A stretch of 54,320 nt of DNA from Bacteroidales bacterium (GTDB lineage Bacteria; Bacteroidota; Bacteroidia; Bacteroidales; UBA12077), in NCBI GenBank assembly GCA_019038645.1, contig JAHOYT010000091.1, positions 1 to 54,320 of the forward strand. Reading direction: 5' to 3'. How positions within the stretch are numbered: position 1 is the stretch's first letter; each line of letters begins with the position of its first letter. Below are positions 1-10,700 of this stretch, piece after piece. Made by a program: the position numbers and the translations under genes. The notes under the pieces were generated by a model, which was not told where the DNA came from, made no database searches, and saw only the letters and a program-made list of their open reading frames with translations.

Positions 1-1056
1 TATACTAATACAGCAAGTGATAATGTTTATATTGGATATCAAAGTGGTTACTATACAGGTTATAATACCACCAGTGATCCAAGTTTTAATACTTATATAG
101 GTTATAGGACAGGTTATAACATGGCTCGCGGTGAGTATAATACCTTTATAGGTTTTGAATCAGGATATGGAGCTAGTTTTTCAACTTCATCAGGAAATCG
201 AAACACTGCTTTAGGATATCAATCTGCTCATAGCCTTACAACAGGTTCAAGTAATGTATTTATAGGCGAATCAGCTGGTTATGCTAATACATCGGGTGTT
301 TATAATACGTTTATAGGCTTTGAGGCTGGTAATAGTAATACAGTAGGAGGTTATAATGCTTTTATAGGCAATCAGGCCGGATCAAGTAATATTGGTGGAG
401 ACAGGAATACTTTTGTCGGGGATAAAGCAGGAAATAGTAATACCGAAGGTGATAATAACATAATGGTTGGATATGTGGCAGGAGTTCAAAATACAACCGG
501 TAGTAATAATGCTTTTGTAGGATACGCAGCAGGTAATGCAAATACTATTGGTCACGAAAATGCATTTTTAGGAACTTTTGCCGGTTGGAAAAATTCCAGC
601 GGAAACTATAATACATTTTTAGGCAACGAATCCGGAGAACATAATACAACAGGATCCAATAACGTATTTATTGGGAATCAGGCAGGTAATGTAAATACTA
701 CAGGAGGGTACAATATTTTCATAGGAATGGAAGCCGGTTTTACATCCAATACAAACTACAATACTTTTATCGGATACCAAAGTGGCCAGTCAACATCATC
801 AGGTGGGTATAATTCATTCGTCGGATATAAATCAGGAACAGCAAATACAACAGGTGTAAACGGTGCTTATTTAGGATATGCAGCAGGTAGTTCAAGTACA
901 GGAACTCAAAATACATTTATTGGTGCAGAAGCGGGATATTATGCCTCATCAGGCAGTAACAATGTATATTTAGGACAAGGATCAGGTAGAGGTGGTACCG
1001 GAAGTGATAACGTGTTTCTTGGTTTTAGAGCAGGTTTTTCCGAAACAGCAAGTAAT
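1..1056 (+). repeat. In-frame ~51-bp tandem repeat array (17-residue units)
   Basis: Bases 301-708 hold eight consecutive units of exactly 51 bp. Units on both sides vary from 14 to 22 codons. The Gly and Asn positions are kept while the x positions vary, which suggests selection on a solenoid fold rather than very recent amplification. Confidence 0.8.
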
Positions 1057-1611
1057 AAGTTAATAATTGAAAGTGGTTATACAAGTACTGATAATGCTAC
1101 AAACGCTTTAATTTACGGTGATTTCTCAACTGATAAATTAAGAATAAATGGTAACATGGGAATAAATTATAATGGAGTTACTAATTATGGCTTAATTGTA
1201 GATGTTCCGTCCGCTCAAACTTCTACGTATACTTTATATGTTTTTGGAGATTCATATAGTTCGGGAGGTAGCTGGTTAGGATCTGACCAAAGATTTAAGA
1301 ATAATGTTGAAACCTTTTCAGGAGCTTTAGATAAAGTGAAATTACTTCGGGGTGTATATTTTGATTGGAATAGAGAGGGATTTCCGGAAAGAAGATTCAA
1401 GGAAGGAAAGCAGATCGGTGTAATTGCACAAGAAGTTGAAGCAGTTATTCCTGAATTAGTTTTTTCTGATCACGAAGGATATAAAGCTGTTGATTATTCA
1501 AAATTTACACCTATTTTGATAGAAGCTATTAAAGAACAACAAGAACAAATAGATAAACAACAAGAACAAATTAATATGTTAATTAAGGAACTGGAAGAAC
1601 TTAAAAAATAA
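1..1611 (+). CDS. Beta-roll repeat fibre protein with C-terminal S74 intramolecular chaperone (5' partial)
   Basis: The frame is open from base 1, so the true start lies outside the window; the Met at base 121 is internal. Most of the protein is a tandem 17-residue repeat with the pattern NxFIGxxAGxxNTxGx, resembling YadA-head-like beta-roll coils. The end is a Peptidase_S74 (endosialidase chaperone) domain: SDQRFKNN, then IGVIAQEVEAVIPELV, YKAVDYSKF and LIEAIKEQ, followed by a Glu/Gln/Lys-rich coiled coil. In the family such domains trimerise the fibre and then cleave themselves before the Ser of the SDxR motif; here that Ser codon is at 1282-1284. Bacteroidota chromosomes encode such proteins outside phages, and no phage gene is nearby. 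No C-terminal T9SS sorting domain is present. A surface fibre or adhesin role is inferred. Confidence 0.85.
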   Translation, partial: YTNTASDNVYIGYQSGYYTGYNTTSDPSFNTYIGYRTGYNMARGEYNTFIGFESGYGASFSTSSGNRNTALGYQSAHSLTTGSSNVFIGESAGYANTSGVYNTFIGFEAGNSNTVGGYNAFIGNQAGSSNIGGDRNTFVGDKAGNSNTEGDNNIMVGYVAGVQNTTGSNNAFVGYAAGNANTIGHENAFLGTFAGWKNSSGNYNTFLGNESGEHNTTGSNNVFIGNQAGNVNTTGGYNIFIGMEAGFTSNTNYNTFIGYQSGQSTSSGGYNSFVGYKSGTANTTGVNGAYLGYAAGSSSTGTQNTFIGAEAGYYASSGSNNVYLGQGSGRGGTGSDNVFLGFRAGFSETASNKLIIESGYTSTDNATNALIYGDFSTDKLRINGNMGINYNGVTNYGLIVDVPSAQTSTYTLYVFGDSYSSGGSWLGSDQRFKNNVETFSGALDKVKLLRGVYFDWNREGFPERRFKEGKQIGVIAQEVEAVIPELVFSDHEGYKAVDYSKFTPILIEAIKEQQEQIDKQQEQINMLIKELEELKK

Positions 1612-1671
1612 AGATAATTAATGCAGTAATCAATATAACAGCAAAGAGTATTAATAAAAAATATAAACATC

Positions 1672-4600
1672 ATGATCTTCTTAACCAGATACTTAAGGTT
1701 TCAGAGTTCAAAGCATTTTATTTTACTATTATGTTTTGTATTCCTGATTTCCTTTGTGCATGCACAAAAAGGAGTGATTAATAATGGTGCCAAAATGATT
1801 GTTAATTCAGGAGCATTTGTTAAAATATCAGGAGCCGACGGGGATTATACCAACAATACTTCAGATGGTACGGATGGAAGAATCGATCTGGACGGGAAAA
1901 TTGAGATTGAAGGCAACTGGATTAATAATGCTGTTTCGGGCGGAGTCCTTATCAATCCAAATGTAGACGGGGAAGTTCTTTTTGTTGGATCAGGAACACA
2001 ATTGATCGGAGGGTCAAGGGTTTCTTTTTTCGAATCACTAAATAACGGAAATACTGCAGGCATATCTTTAAGTGCTAATATAATTGTTTATGATTCATTA
2101 AAATTAGATAGTGGTCTGGTAGCTTTAAATAATAGTGATCTGGGTTTGGGTGTCATTGGTAAAATTTCAGGAACATTTGGTTCAGATAAAATGATTGTTA
2201 TTAATGGTACAGGACGACTTGTTAAAAGTGTTGGATCAACAGGATCTTTCACTTTTCCTGTGGGAGATACCACTTCTGTTGATGAATATTCTCCTGTAGA
2301 TATTACTTTAAATTCGCATGGAGGATTATCATCAGCATGGATTAGTGTGCATTTATCCGATGAAAAACTTACTGAAAATACCAGTCCTGATGAATATTTA
2401 ACCAGGTACTGGACTCTGGCATCAGATGGAATCACGTCACCAAACTATAGTGCAGATTTTCATTATCTTCAATCTGATGCAATTGGAACTGAGGAAGATA
2501 TTTATGCTGCTGAATATGATGGAGCATCAAGATCAGTATTTTCAACTGTAAATGAAGCGGGTAATGTTTTATCAGTTGCCGGATTATCTACTTTCGCTAA
2601 TTACACGGGAGTTGACGGAACAGCACCAACGGTTGTAGTTACAACCGGAGAATCTGATCCTACAAATGCTAATCCGATAACATTTACTGTAACATTTAGC
2701 GAAACAGTAACCGGATTTGACGATAATGTTAATGATATAATTGTTGGAAATGGTACTGCAGGTACAATAAGTGGTTCCGGATCAGTATACAATTTTAGTG
2801 TAATACCTGACGGAGACGAAAAAATAACAATTGATATTCCATCGGCCGCTGCATTGGATATTGCAGGAAATGAAAATACTACTTCAACACAGTTTGCAAT
2901 AAATTACGACGGAACTAAACCAACTGTTATTATTTCTTCAGGTTTATCTTCTCCGACTAATACTACACCAATTCCTGTTACTGTTACATTTAGTGAATTT
3001 GTCAGCGATTTTGATATTGGTGATATTGATGCTGTTAATGGTGCAAAAGGAACAATGACTACTTCTGACAGTACAATATTTAGCTTTAACCTTACACCCG
3101 GCGAAGGTGATATAACACTGGATATTAATGCCGATGTTGTAACCGATTCTGCCGGTAATTATAATGTAGCTGCAAGTCAGTTTGCAATAACATATGATAG
3201 TACAAATCCAATTGCTACATTCTCATCTGATGAGAGTGTTTTAACAAATGAAGGAACATTTATTGTTACAATTGAATTTAACGAAGCTGTTACAGGATTT
3301 GAGTTGCTTGATCTTTCCGATGGAAATTGTAATATTGGTAGTTTAACTCCGGTTAAACCGGATACCAGCTGGACAGTTACAGTGAGCCCTATTGCAGATG
3401 GAGCTGTAACAGTTGGTTTAGTTGCAGATATGGCATTTGATTTAGCCGGAAATGGAAATGATGCTGCTACTCAGTTCAGTATTGTGTATGACGGTACTTC
3501 ACCAACAGTTGTAATAACTTCGACTGAGGTATCTCCAACAATGGCTAATCCTATTCCGGTAACAATAACATTCAGTGATGTTATTAGTGGTTTTGATGTA
3601 AGTGATATAACAGAATCTAATGTTACATTGGGATCAATGTCAACAGGAGATAGTACAATATTTACTTTAAATGCGACATCGACAGGAACAGCTGTTACTC
3701 TCAATATTGGCGCTGCTGTTGCAACGGATGCTGCTGGTAACGGGAATGATGCTGCAAGTCAGTTTAGTATTACATACGATGGAACTAATCCGGGTATTTC
3801 ATTATTAAATCCTGCCGATCAGGCTACCGGAGTTTCAGTAAATACGAATCTCGAAATTAATTTCGATGAAGTCGTAAATGCTGGTACAGGATTTATTCGA
3901 TTATTTGAAACAGGAGTAAGTGAAGTTGAGACATTTAATGTAGAATCTCAGATAACAGGTTCCGGTTCAGGTTCTATAGTTGTTGATCCGACTATTACAC
4001 TGTCAAGCTTAACAGCTTATCATATTCAGATTGATGCAACAGCATTTGATGATGTTGCAGGAAATAGTTATGCGGGAATAGCAGATCAGACAACCTGGAA
4101 TTTCACAACAGCTGATGTGGATATGCCTCAAATAAGTTCAACATCTCCTGTGGATAATGCAACCGGAGTACTAATCGATGCAAATCTTCAGATCACATTT
4201 AACGAAGATATCAAAGCAAACGCTTTTGGTGGCTTTATTCAGATATATACTGCAGCTGATGTATTATTTGAAGAGTTTGATGTAAGTTCTGATGTTACTA
4301 TATTAAATGATCTGGTAACAATTAATCCTGTCGGTGAATTTACCGGAGAAACGGGATATTACGTATTAATTGACGATACTGTATTCCAGGACCTGACCGA
4401 TAATTACTTTAATGGAATTTCAAATAAAGCAACCTGGAATTTTGTTACTGCCGATGTTGATGATCCAATTATTAGCAGTTTAAATCCATTAGATGATGCT
4501 GAAGACGTTTCAGTGACATCAGATCTTATTATTAACTTTAATGAGATTGTTAACGCAGTTTCGGGAAATATTTATTTGTATGAAACCGGAGTTGGAATAG

Positions 4601-7600
4601 TTGAAACATATAATGTATTAAGCCAAATTACAGGATCAGGGACGAGTACCATTACAGTTGATCCAACAAGCTCATTATCGGGTTCTACTGATTATCATAT
4701 TCAAATTGATCCTACCGCATTTGACGATCTTGCAGGTAATAGTTTTGCGGGAATATCAGATCAGATTACATGGAACTATACATCAGCTGATATAACAGCA
4801 CCAACAGCTGTATTATCATATTCAGGAACTGATCCGACAAATAATTCTCCGTTTGTTGTAACAATTACTTTCAGTGAAGAAGTGCAAAATTTTGTGGCAG
4901 GCGATTTATCTGTAAGCAATGGTAGTCCTTCAGGTTTAAATACATCAGACGATATAATATTTACCGTAGATATTACCCCGGTTGGTCAGGGTAATGTTTC
5001 TGTTATACTACCGGCAGGAAATGTTCAGGATCTGGCAGGAAACGGAAATATATTATCCAATCAGATTACGGTTGAATTTGATAATGTTCAGCCTACTGTT
5101 GATATCACTTCGGCACAATCAGGTACAATAAATACTGATCTGAATATTACAATTACGTTTAGCGAAGAAGTTACAGGATTTATTGCCGATAGCATAACCG
5201 TAACAAACGGTTCTGTATTCAGTCTTATTGAACAGGATCCGGGAATTGAATGGGATGCTGTAATAACGCCTGATTCTGACGGTGAAGTAACTGTTGATAT
5301 TTTTGCCGGTAAAGCAAAAGATGCAGCCGGAAACGCAAATATTGCTGCAACTCAGTTTAGTATAATATACGATGGTTCCGGACCTGAAATCTCTGGACTA
5401 TATCCTAATAATGGTGATACAGATATTCCAGTAAATGCAAATCTGCAAATTACTTTCGACGAAGTTGTAAATATAAATTCCGGCTTTATCAGGATTTATG
5501 AATTTGGTGGCGCAACATTTGAAGATATAAATGTTTCGGGTGTAAGCGGTAGCGGAACAAATACTATAACTATAGATCCAACATCCGATTTCGGAAGTGA
5601 GGTTGAGTATTATGTATTAATAGATGCAGGTGCATTTGTCGATGGAGTTGGAAATGAGTTTGCAGGAATTGTATCTACATCCTACTGGACTTTTACATCA
5701 AGCGATATTGTAAAACCAACTGTAAACAGTGTAACTCCGGTAAATGGTGATATTGATGTTATTGTTGGTACTAACCTGACAATTACATTTAGCGAACCGA
5801 TATTAGCAAATATTGGTAATATCACTATTAAAGATGATGATTCCGGACTTGATAAAGAAATTATTGATGTTCAGGGAGCATTGGTAACTATTGTTTCAAA
5901 TGTTGTGACTGTAGATCCGTTCTTTGATCTTGATGGTTCAACAAATTATCACATCATAGTCGGTGAAAGCTCATTTAAAGATGAATCCAATAATTATTTT
6001 GGAGGAATATTACTTGAAACAGAATGGGTATTTGTAACAGAAGATGTTTCTGTTCCTGAAGTTGTTACTTTATCGCCTGAAGATGGCATAAGCGGAGTCT
6101 CTTTAACTGCTAATCTGGAGATTACATTTACTGAAGATATAGAAGCAGCTGTTGGTGATATTGTAATTATGAATGCAACCGGACCGGTTGAACATGAAAG
6201 GATAGACGTTCAGTCAGGGCAGATTAATATTACAGGCAATATTGCAACCATTACCCCATCAGCTGATTTCGATGCGTTAACCGACTATTATGTTCTTATA
6301 GATTATGGTGCTTTTGAGGACTTAACAGGAAATAAATATGCAGGAATAACCGATGATACAAAATGGAATTTCACAACCGAAGAGGATAATACTAACCCGG
6401 TTGTAAGTTATTATACTCCTGGCAATGGGGCTACTGATGTTGTAGTTAGTACAACTCTGCAAATTACATTTAGTGAACCCGTATACGTCAACATTGGTAA
6501 TGTTACCATTAAAGAAAAGGATTCCGGACTGGATAAAGAAGTTATTGATGTACAGGGAGGTCTGGTAAGTATTGTTTCAAATGTGGTTACAATAGATCCG
6601 TCATCAGATCTTGACGAAGCAACAAATTACTATATATTAGTCGATGCCAGCTCATTCAAAGATGAAGCTGATAACTATTTTGAAGGAACATTACTTGAAA
6701 CAGACTGGGCATTTGTAACAGAAGATGTTTCTGCTCCTGAAATTGTTACTTTATCACCAGCCGATGATGCAAGTGGAGTTTCAGTTACTACAAATCTGGA
6801 AATAGTATTTACAGAATTTGTGGACGCAATTACAGGCGATATTGTCATTATGAATGCTTCAGGCCCTGTAGAACATGAAAGAATAGAAGTTCTGTCAGGA
6901 CAGGTAAGTGTTGTGGATGATGTTGTAACAGTTATTCCATCTGCTGATTTCAATGAATTATCCAATTATTATATACTTATAGATTTTGGTGCTTTTGAAG
7001 ACCTGGCAGGAAATAAATATTCTGGAATTACTGACGAATCAATTTGGAATTTCACCACTGAAGAGGACATTACTCCACCATCCGTTGAAATAACATCAAC
7101 AGAATCCGGTACAGTAACAGGAAATTTTGACGTTGTAATTACATTTAGCGAAACTGTGACAGGATTTACCAGTGGAGATGTTGCTGTAAGTAACGGATCT
7201 GTTAACACATTTACAGAAACAGTTGCAGGTCAGATATGGACAGTTACTATTGAACCTACAAATGATGGTACTGTAACAGTTGATGTTAATGCCGGTGTTG
7301 CTCAGGATATTGCAGGTAATGATAACATTGCTGCGGATCAGTTCTCAATAGTATTTGACACCGGAGGAGTGGGAGTTGAAGAAATCATTCCTTATGAAAT
7401 TATGATATACTCGGTTGAGAATAATGTAATTCTGGAATTTATTAATGAAAGTAATTATCAGTTTAAAGAAGGATTGTTAGAAGTTTACAATTTACTCGGT
7501 CAGAAAATGATAAGTGAGAATATAACGGACTTTGTTAAATTCAAAGCTAAAGTTGATAATTCGGCTTCGCAAATATATATTGTGAAAGTAGTTATTGATG

Positions 7601-7635
7601 ATAGCAGTTATATAAAAAGACTATTCATAGAATAG
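1672..7635 (+). CDS. Giant multi-Ig-like-domain surface protein with T9SS sorting domain
   Basis: A 1987-residue exported protein. The signal peptide ends near FVHA/QKG (about residues 15-32). Residues 33-315 form a beta-rich N-terminal region. About 15 Ig-like modules follow, of two kinds. Seven have the pattern PTVxITS...VTITFSExVxGF...DxAGN...QFSIxYD (Bap-like bacterial Ig). Eight have PxISxLxPxDxAxxVSVxxNLxITF...WNFTT (SbsA/Big_5-like). The last 80 residues (LEVYNLLGQKM ... YIKRLFIE) look like a type A T9SS sorting domain, so export by T9SS and anchoring at the cell surface is expected. The modules read as a stalk or adhesin; no catalytic domain is visible. It lies 60 bp after the S74 fibre gene on the same strand and is followed by a strong terminator, so the two may be co-transcribed. 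Confidence 0.88.
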   Translation: MIFLTRYLRFQSSKHFILLLCFVFLISFVHAQKGVINNGAKMIVNSGAFVKISGADGDYTNNTSDGTDGRIDLDGKIEIEGNWINNAVSGGVLINPNVDGEVLFVGSGTQLIGGSRVSFFESLNNGNTAGISLSANIIVYDSLKLDSGLVALNNSDLGLGVIGKISGTFGSDKMIVINGTGRLVKSVGSTGSFTFPVGDTTSVDEYSPVDITLNSHGGLSSAWISVHLSDEKLTENTSPDEYLTRYWTLASDGITSPNYSADFHYLQSDAIGTEEDIYAAEYDGASRSVFSTVNEAGNVLSVAGLSTFANYTGVDGTAPTVVVTTGESDPTNANPITFTVTFSETVTGFDDNVNDIIVGNGTAGTISGSGSVYNFSVIPDGDEKITIDIPSAAALDIAGNENTTSTQFAINYDGTKPTVIISSGLSSPTNTTPIPVTVTFSEFVSDFDIGDIDAVNGAKGTMTTSDSTIFSFNLTPGEGDITLDINADVVTDSAGNYNVAASQFAITYDSTNPIATFSSDESVLTNEGTFIVTIEFNEAVTGFELLDLSDGNCNIGSLTPVKPDTSWTVTVSPIADGAVTVGLVADMAFDLAGNGNDAATQFSIVYDGTSPTVVITSTEVSPTMANPIPVTITFSDVISGFDVSDITESNVTLGSMSTGDSTIFTLNATSTGTAVTLNIGAAVATDAAGNGNDAASQFSITYDGTNPGISLLNPADQATGVSVNTNLEINFDEVVNAGTGFIRLFETGVSEVETFNVESQITGSGSGSIVVDPTITLSSLTAYHIQIDATAFDDVAGNSYAGIADQTTWNFTTADVDMPQISSTSPVDNATGVLIDANLQITFNEDIKANAFGGFIQIYTAADVLFEEFDVSSDVTILNDLVTINPVGEFTGETGYYVLIDDTVFQDLTDNYFNGISNKATWNFVTADVDDPIISSLNPLDDAEDVSVTSDLIINFNEIVNAVSGNIYLYETGVGIVETYNVLSQITGSGTSTITVDPTSSLSGSTDYHIQIDPTAFDDLAGNSFAGISDQITWNYTSADITAPTAVLSYSGTDPTNNSPFVVTITFSEEVQNFVAGDLSVSNGSPSGLNTSDDIIFTVDITPVGQGNVSVILPAGNVQDLAGNGNILSNQITVEFDNVQPTVDITSAQSGTINTDLNITITFSEEVTGFIADSITVTNGSVFSLIEQDPGIEWDAVITPDSDGEVTVDIFAGKAKDAAGNANIAATQFSIIYDGSGPEISGLYPNNGDTDIPVNANLQITFDEVVNINSGFIRIYEFGGATFEDINVSGVSGSGTNTITIDPTSDFGSEVEYYVLIDAGAFVDGVGNEFAGIVSTSYWTFTSSDIVKPTVNSVTPVNGDIDVIVGTNLTITFSEPILANIGNITIKDDDSGLDKEIIDVQGALVTIVSNVVTVDPFFDLDGSTNYHIIVGESSFKDESNNYFGGILLETEWVFVTEDVSVPEVVTLSPEDGISGVSLTANLEITFTEDIEAAVGDIVIMNATGPVEHERIDVQSGQINITGNIATITPSADFDALTDYYVLIDYGAFEDLTGNKYAGITDDTKWNFTTEEDNTNPVVSYYTPGNGATDVVVSTTLQITFSEPVYVNIGNVTIKEKDSGLDKEVIDVQGGLVSIVSNVVTIDPSSDLDEATNYYILVDASSFKDEADNYFEGTLLETDWAFVTEDVSAPEIVTLSPADDASGVSVTTNLEIVFTEFVDAITGDIVIMNASGPVEHERIEVLSGQVSVVDDVVTVIPSADFNELSNYYILIDFGAFEDLAGNKYSGITDESIWNFTTEEDITPPSVEITSTESGTVTGNFDVVITFSETVTGFTSGDVAVSNGSVNTFTETVAGQIWTVTIEPTNDGTVTVDVNAGVAQDIAGNDNIAADQFSIVFDTGGVGVEEIIPYEIMIYSVENNVILEFINESNYQFKEGLLEVYNLLGQKMISENITDFVKFKAKVDNSASQIYIVKVVIDDSSYIKRLFIE
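5716..7077 (+). repeat. Tandem duplication of a two-domain Ig-like cassette (2 x 681 bp)
   Basis: Bases 5716-6396 and 6397-7077 are both exactly 681 bp (227 codons) and encode nearly the same domain pair. Shared landmarks include DSGLDKE, IDVQG, IVSNVVT, LLET, FVTEDVS, GPVEHERI, GAFEDL and WNFTTEED. This is the most recent-looking duplication in the gene. Confidence 0.85.
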
Positions 7636-7658
7636 TTGGTGTTTTTTTTAAAATATTT

Positions 7659-7701
7659 AAAAGACAAAATGCTATTTTTTAGCATTTTGTCTTTTTGTTT
7701 T
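7659..7701 (+). terminator. Rho-independent terminator after the Ig-like protein gene
   Basis: A perfect 16-bp inverted repeat (arms 7659-7674 and 7680-7695) encloses a 5-nt T loop and is followed by a T-rich tract. It lies 23 bp after the stop codon. Confidence 0.85.
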
Positions 7702-7739
7702 TTATATTTATATAGTTTTTTCATAGAAATATTTTTATT

Positions 7740-10700
7740 ATGATAAAAAAGAATCTGATTCTCTGTTTATTAGTTTTCTTGTATATTCCGTTATCAGCAC
7801 AGATAAATAAAAACGGAATTCCTCTTATAAAAAATTATACATCAAATGAATATAATGCAGCCGAACAAAACTGGGCTATTTGTGAAGATTCGCGCGGAGT
7901 TATGTATATTGGTAATAACGATAATGGCATATTGGAATACGATGGAAAAAACTGGACAAAAATTCCAATATCCAACGGATCTATTATAAGATCGTTGGCA
8001 TATTCTGAGGATGGATCTGTTTACGTTGGGGGTGTAGAAGAATTTGGGTATCTTGGACCTGATCATAAAGGTAAAATGAAGTACCACACTTTAACTGATC
8101 AGCTGGATTCAATTGATTTTAAAAATGTTTGGAAGATACATATAATTGAAAACGATATATATTTTTGTTGCTACGAAGATATTTATAAATTCTCGGAGAA
8201 AAAGTTTATTAAGCAGTATGAAAATATTGAAGGTTCTTTCTTTAGCTTCAAAGTATTTGATAAAATATACTGGGGTAATTATTATGAAGGTTTATTTGTG
8301 TTGGTAAATGATTCTGTTGTTGAATCCATAGGTGGAAGTTTTTACGAAGAGATGGATATTTTTGCAATGTTACCATGGAATGAAAACGAAATATTTATTG
8401 CAACAATTGGTCAGGGAACATATATTTATAATGCAGAAACAGGGTTATCCAGAACATTATTATCGCTTGGTGACAAATACCAAAAGCTAAATAATGTTTT
8501 GAAGGAAACTCAGACTTATAATGGAATTAGGCTAAGTAGTGGAAATTATGCATTGGCAACTTTAAATAATGGATGTGTTATATTTAACTCAGAAGGTGAG
8601 ATTATTTATAGGCTTGATAAGGATAACGGATTGCACGATAACACAGTTATTAACCTATATGAATCATCAGACAGGAACTTGTGGCTTGGATTAAATAAAG
8701 GAATTTCATTTGTTGAATTAAACACCCCTTTTACATGGTTAGGGCTTGAATATGGTATTGAAGGGATTGTATTGGATGTTATTCGATACAAAGGAACACT
8801 GCTTGTTTCAACCAATATTGGTTTGTATTATTTAAATTATACCGAAAATGAAATTCCCGAATTTATAAATATTCCTTTAAATCAAAACAGAACTACAGTT
8901 TCACACATGGAAATATTCACGGTACCTGAAACTGGTGAACAGAAGTTATTATTTGCTACTGATATTGGAATTTGGGAATATATACCAGGAAAAGAACCTG
9001 TATATCTTACGAATGACCAGGCATATTATAGTGAAATAATACATCAGCCAAAATTTAACTCTGAAAGATTAATTGTAGGTTATGATTTTGGACTGGCCTT
9101 GCTGGAATTTAAAAATGGAAAATGGTACGACAGAGGAAAATACAGTGATATTTCAGTAAAAGTTGAATCAATTATAGAAGATAATAACGGTAATCTATGG
9201 CTGGGAACTGATTTAAATGGGGTAATAATGCTTAAGCCGGATATGTCGTTTATTCAGTATGGATTAAATGAAGGACTACCGGATTTAAATACCGGGAAGG
9301 TTTATTATGTTAACGGTGCTATAATCGTAGCTACAATAAAAGGTTTGTTTAATTATAATAATAAAACCGATAAATTTGAAAAGTATAGTGGATTTGGTGA
9401 AAAGTATTATTCATCTGAGCACGAGGTTCAAAGTATTAGTTTTGAAAATAAAAATGAGTACTGGGTAGTTTTGCTTAATCCTGAAACTAATCTTGAGTAT
9501 ATTGAGAAAATCACGATCAGTCAGGACAGAATGGTAACTGTTGATGATGTTCCCTTTAAAAGACTGTTAAAAAAATCTTTTAATAAAATTGTATTTGATG
9601 GTGATAACGGTGTTTGGATTGCTACCTCAGATGCTATATATAATTATCAGAAAAAACTACGGGATGATTTTTCAAAATATTATCACAATATTATACGACA
9701 GACCGAAATTGGTATTGATTCTGTAATTTTTTGGGGAACATATTATAAAGACACAGCAAATTTAACTGTTTCATTACATCAACCAGAAGAGCTGAAAAGA
9801 ACCGTAGATTATAAAAATAATTCTTTTAGTTTTTATTATTCTTCACCCTTTTTTCCTGCTAATGATATCATGTATAGTTATAAACTTGATGGATACGAAA
9901 GCAAATGGTCAAACTGGGATACAAAAACCGAAAAAGAATATACGAACCTCAATAAAGGAAACTACTCCTTTATGGTAAAGGCGAAAAATATTTATGGTTT
10001 CGAAAGTGAAATAGCCAGATTTGAATTTACAATAAAACCGCCATGGTATCAAACCATATTAGCTTATTTTCTTTATATTATTTTAGCTGCCTTAATAGTC
10101 GTTGTTATTGTTAAAGTTTATACCAGAAGACTTGAACTGGAAAAAATCAGACTGGAACAGATTGTTAAGGAAAGAACAGAAGAGGTTGTTAAGCAGAAGG
10201 ATGAAATTGCGGATAAAAACAAAAGTATTACAGATAGTATTGAATATGCAAAAAGAATTCAAACAGCTATATTACCATCTCAGGAATTTGCTGAGGAAAT
10301 TCTTCCTGAGCATTTTATATTATTCCGGCCTCGTGATATTGTTAGTGGCGACTTTTACTGGATGGCAAAAAAGGATAATCTACTTATTGTAATTGCTGCT
10401 GATTGTACAGGTCATGGTGTTCCTGGTGCATTTATGAGTATGTTGGGAGTTTCTTTCTTAAATGAAATTATTAACACAAACGAAGTAACAACTGCTAACC
10501 TTATATTAAATAGTTTGAGAGCAGATATTAAGAAAACCCTAGGACAAGAAGGTAAGGAAGGCGAAGCAAAGGATGGAATGGATATAGCATTATGTGTTGT
10601 TGATTTCGATAATATGAAAATGCAGTATTCTGGTGCATATAACCCACTGTATTTATTTAGAAATAATGAGCTAATTGAGACTAAAGCTGACAGGATGCCT

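Noticed and set aside
301-708. Regular 51-bp repeats that could suggest a CRISPR array
   Set aside because: The repeats are in frame, code for a 17-residue solenoid, have no unique spacers and no cas genes nearby.
1-1611. S74 tail-fibre-type domain as a sign of prophage
   Set aside because: No capsid, tail, integrase or lysis genes follow; the next gene is a T9SS cargo. Chromosomal S74 proteins are common in Bacteroidota.
2088-2435. Open frame on the minus strand inside the Ig-like gene
   Set aside because: Shadow of a real gene, with no start signal or recognisable protein features.
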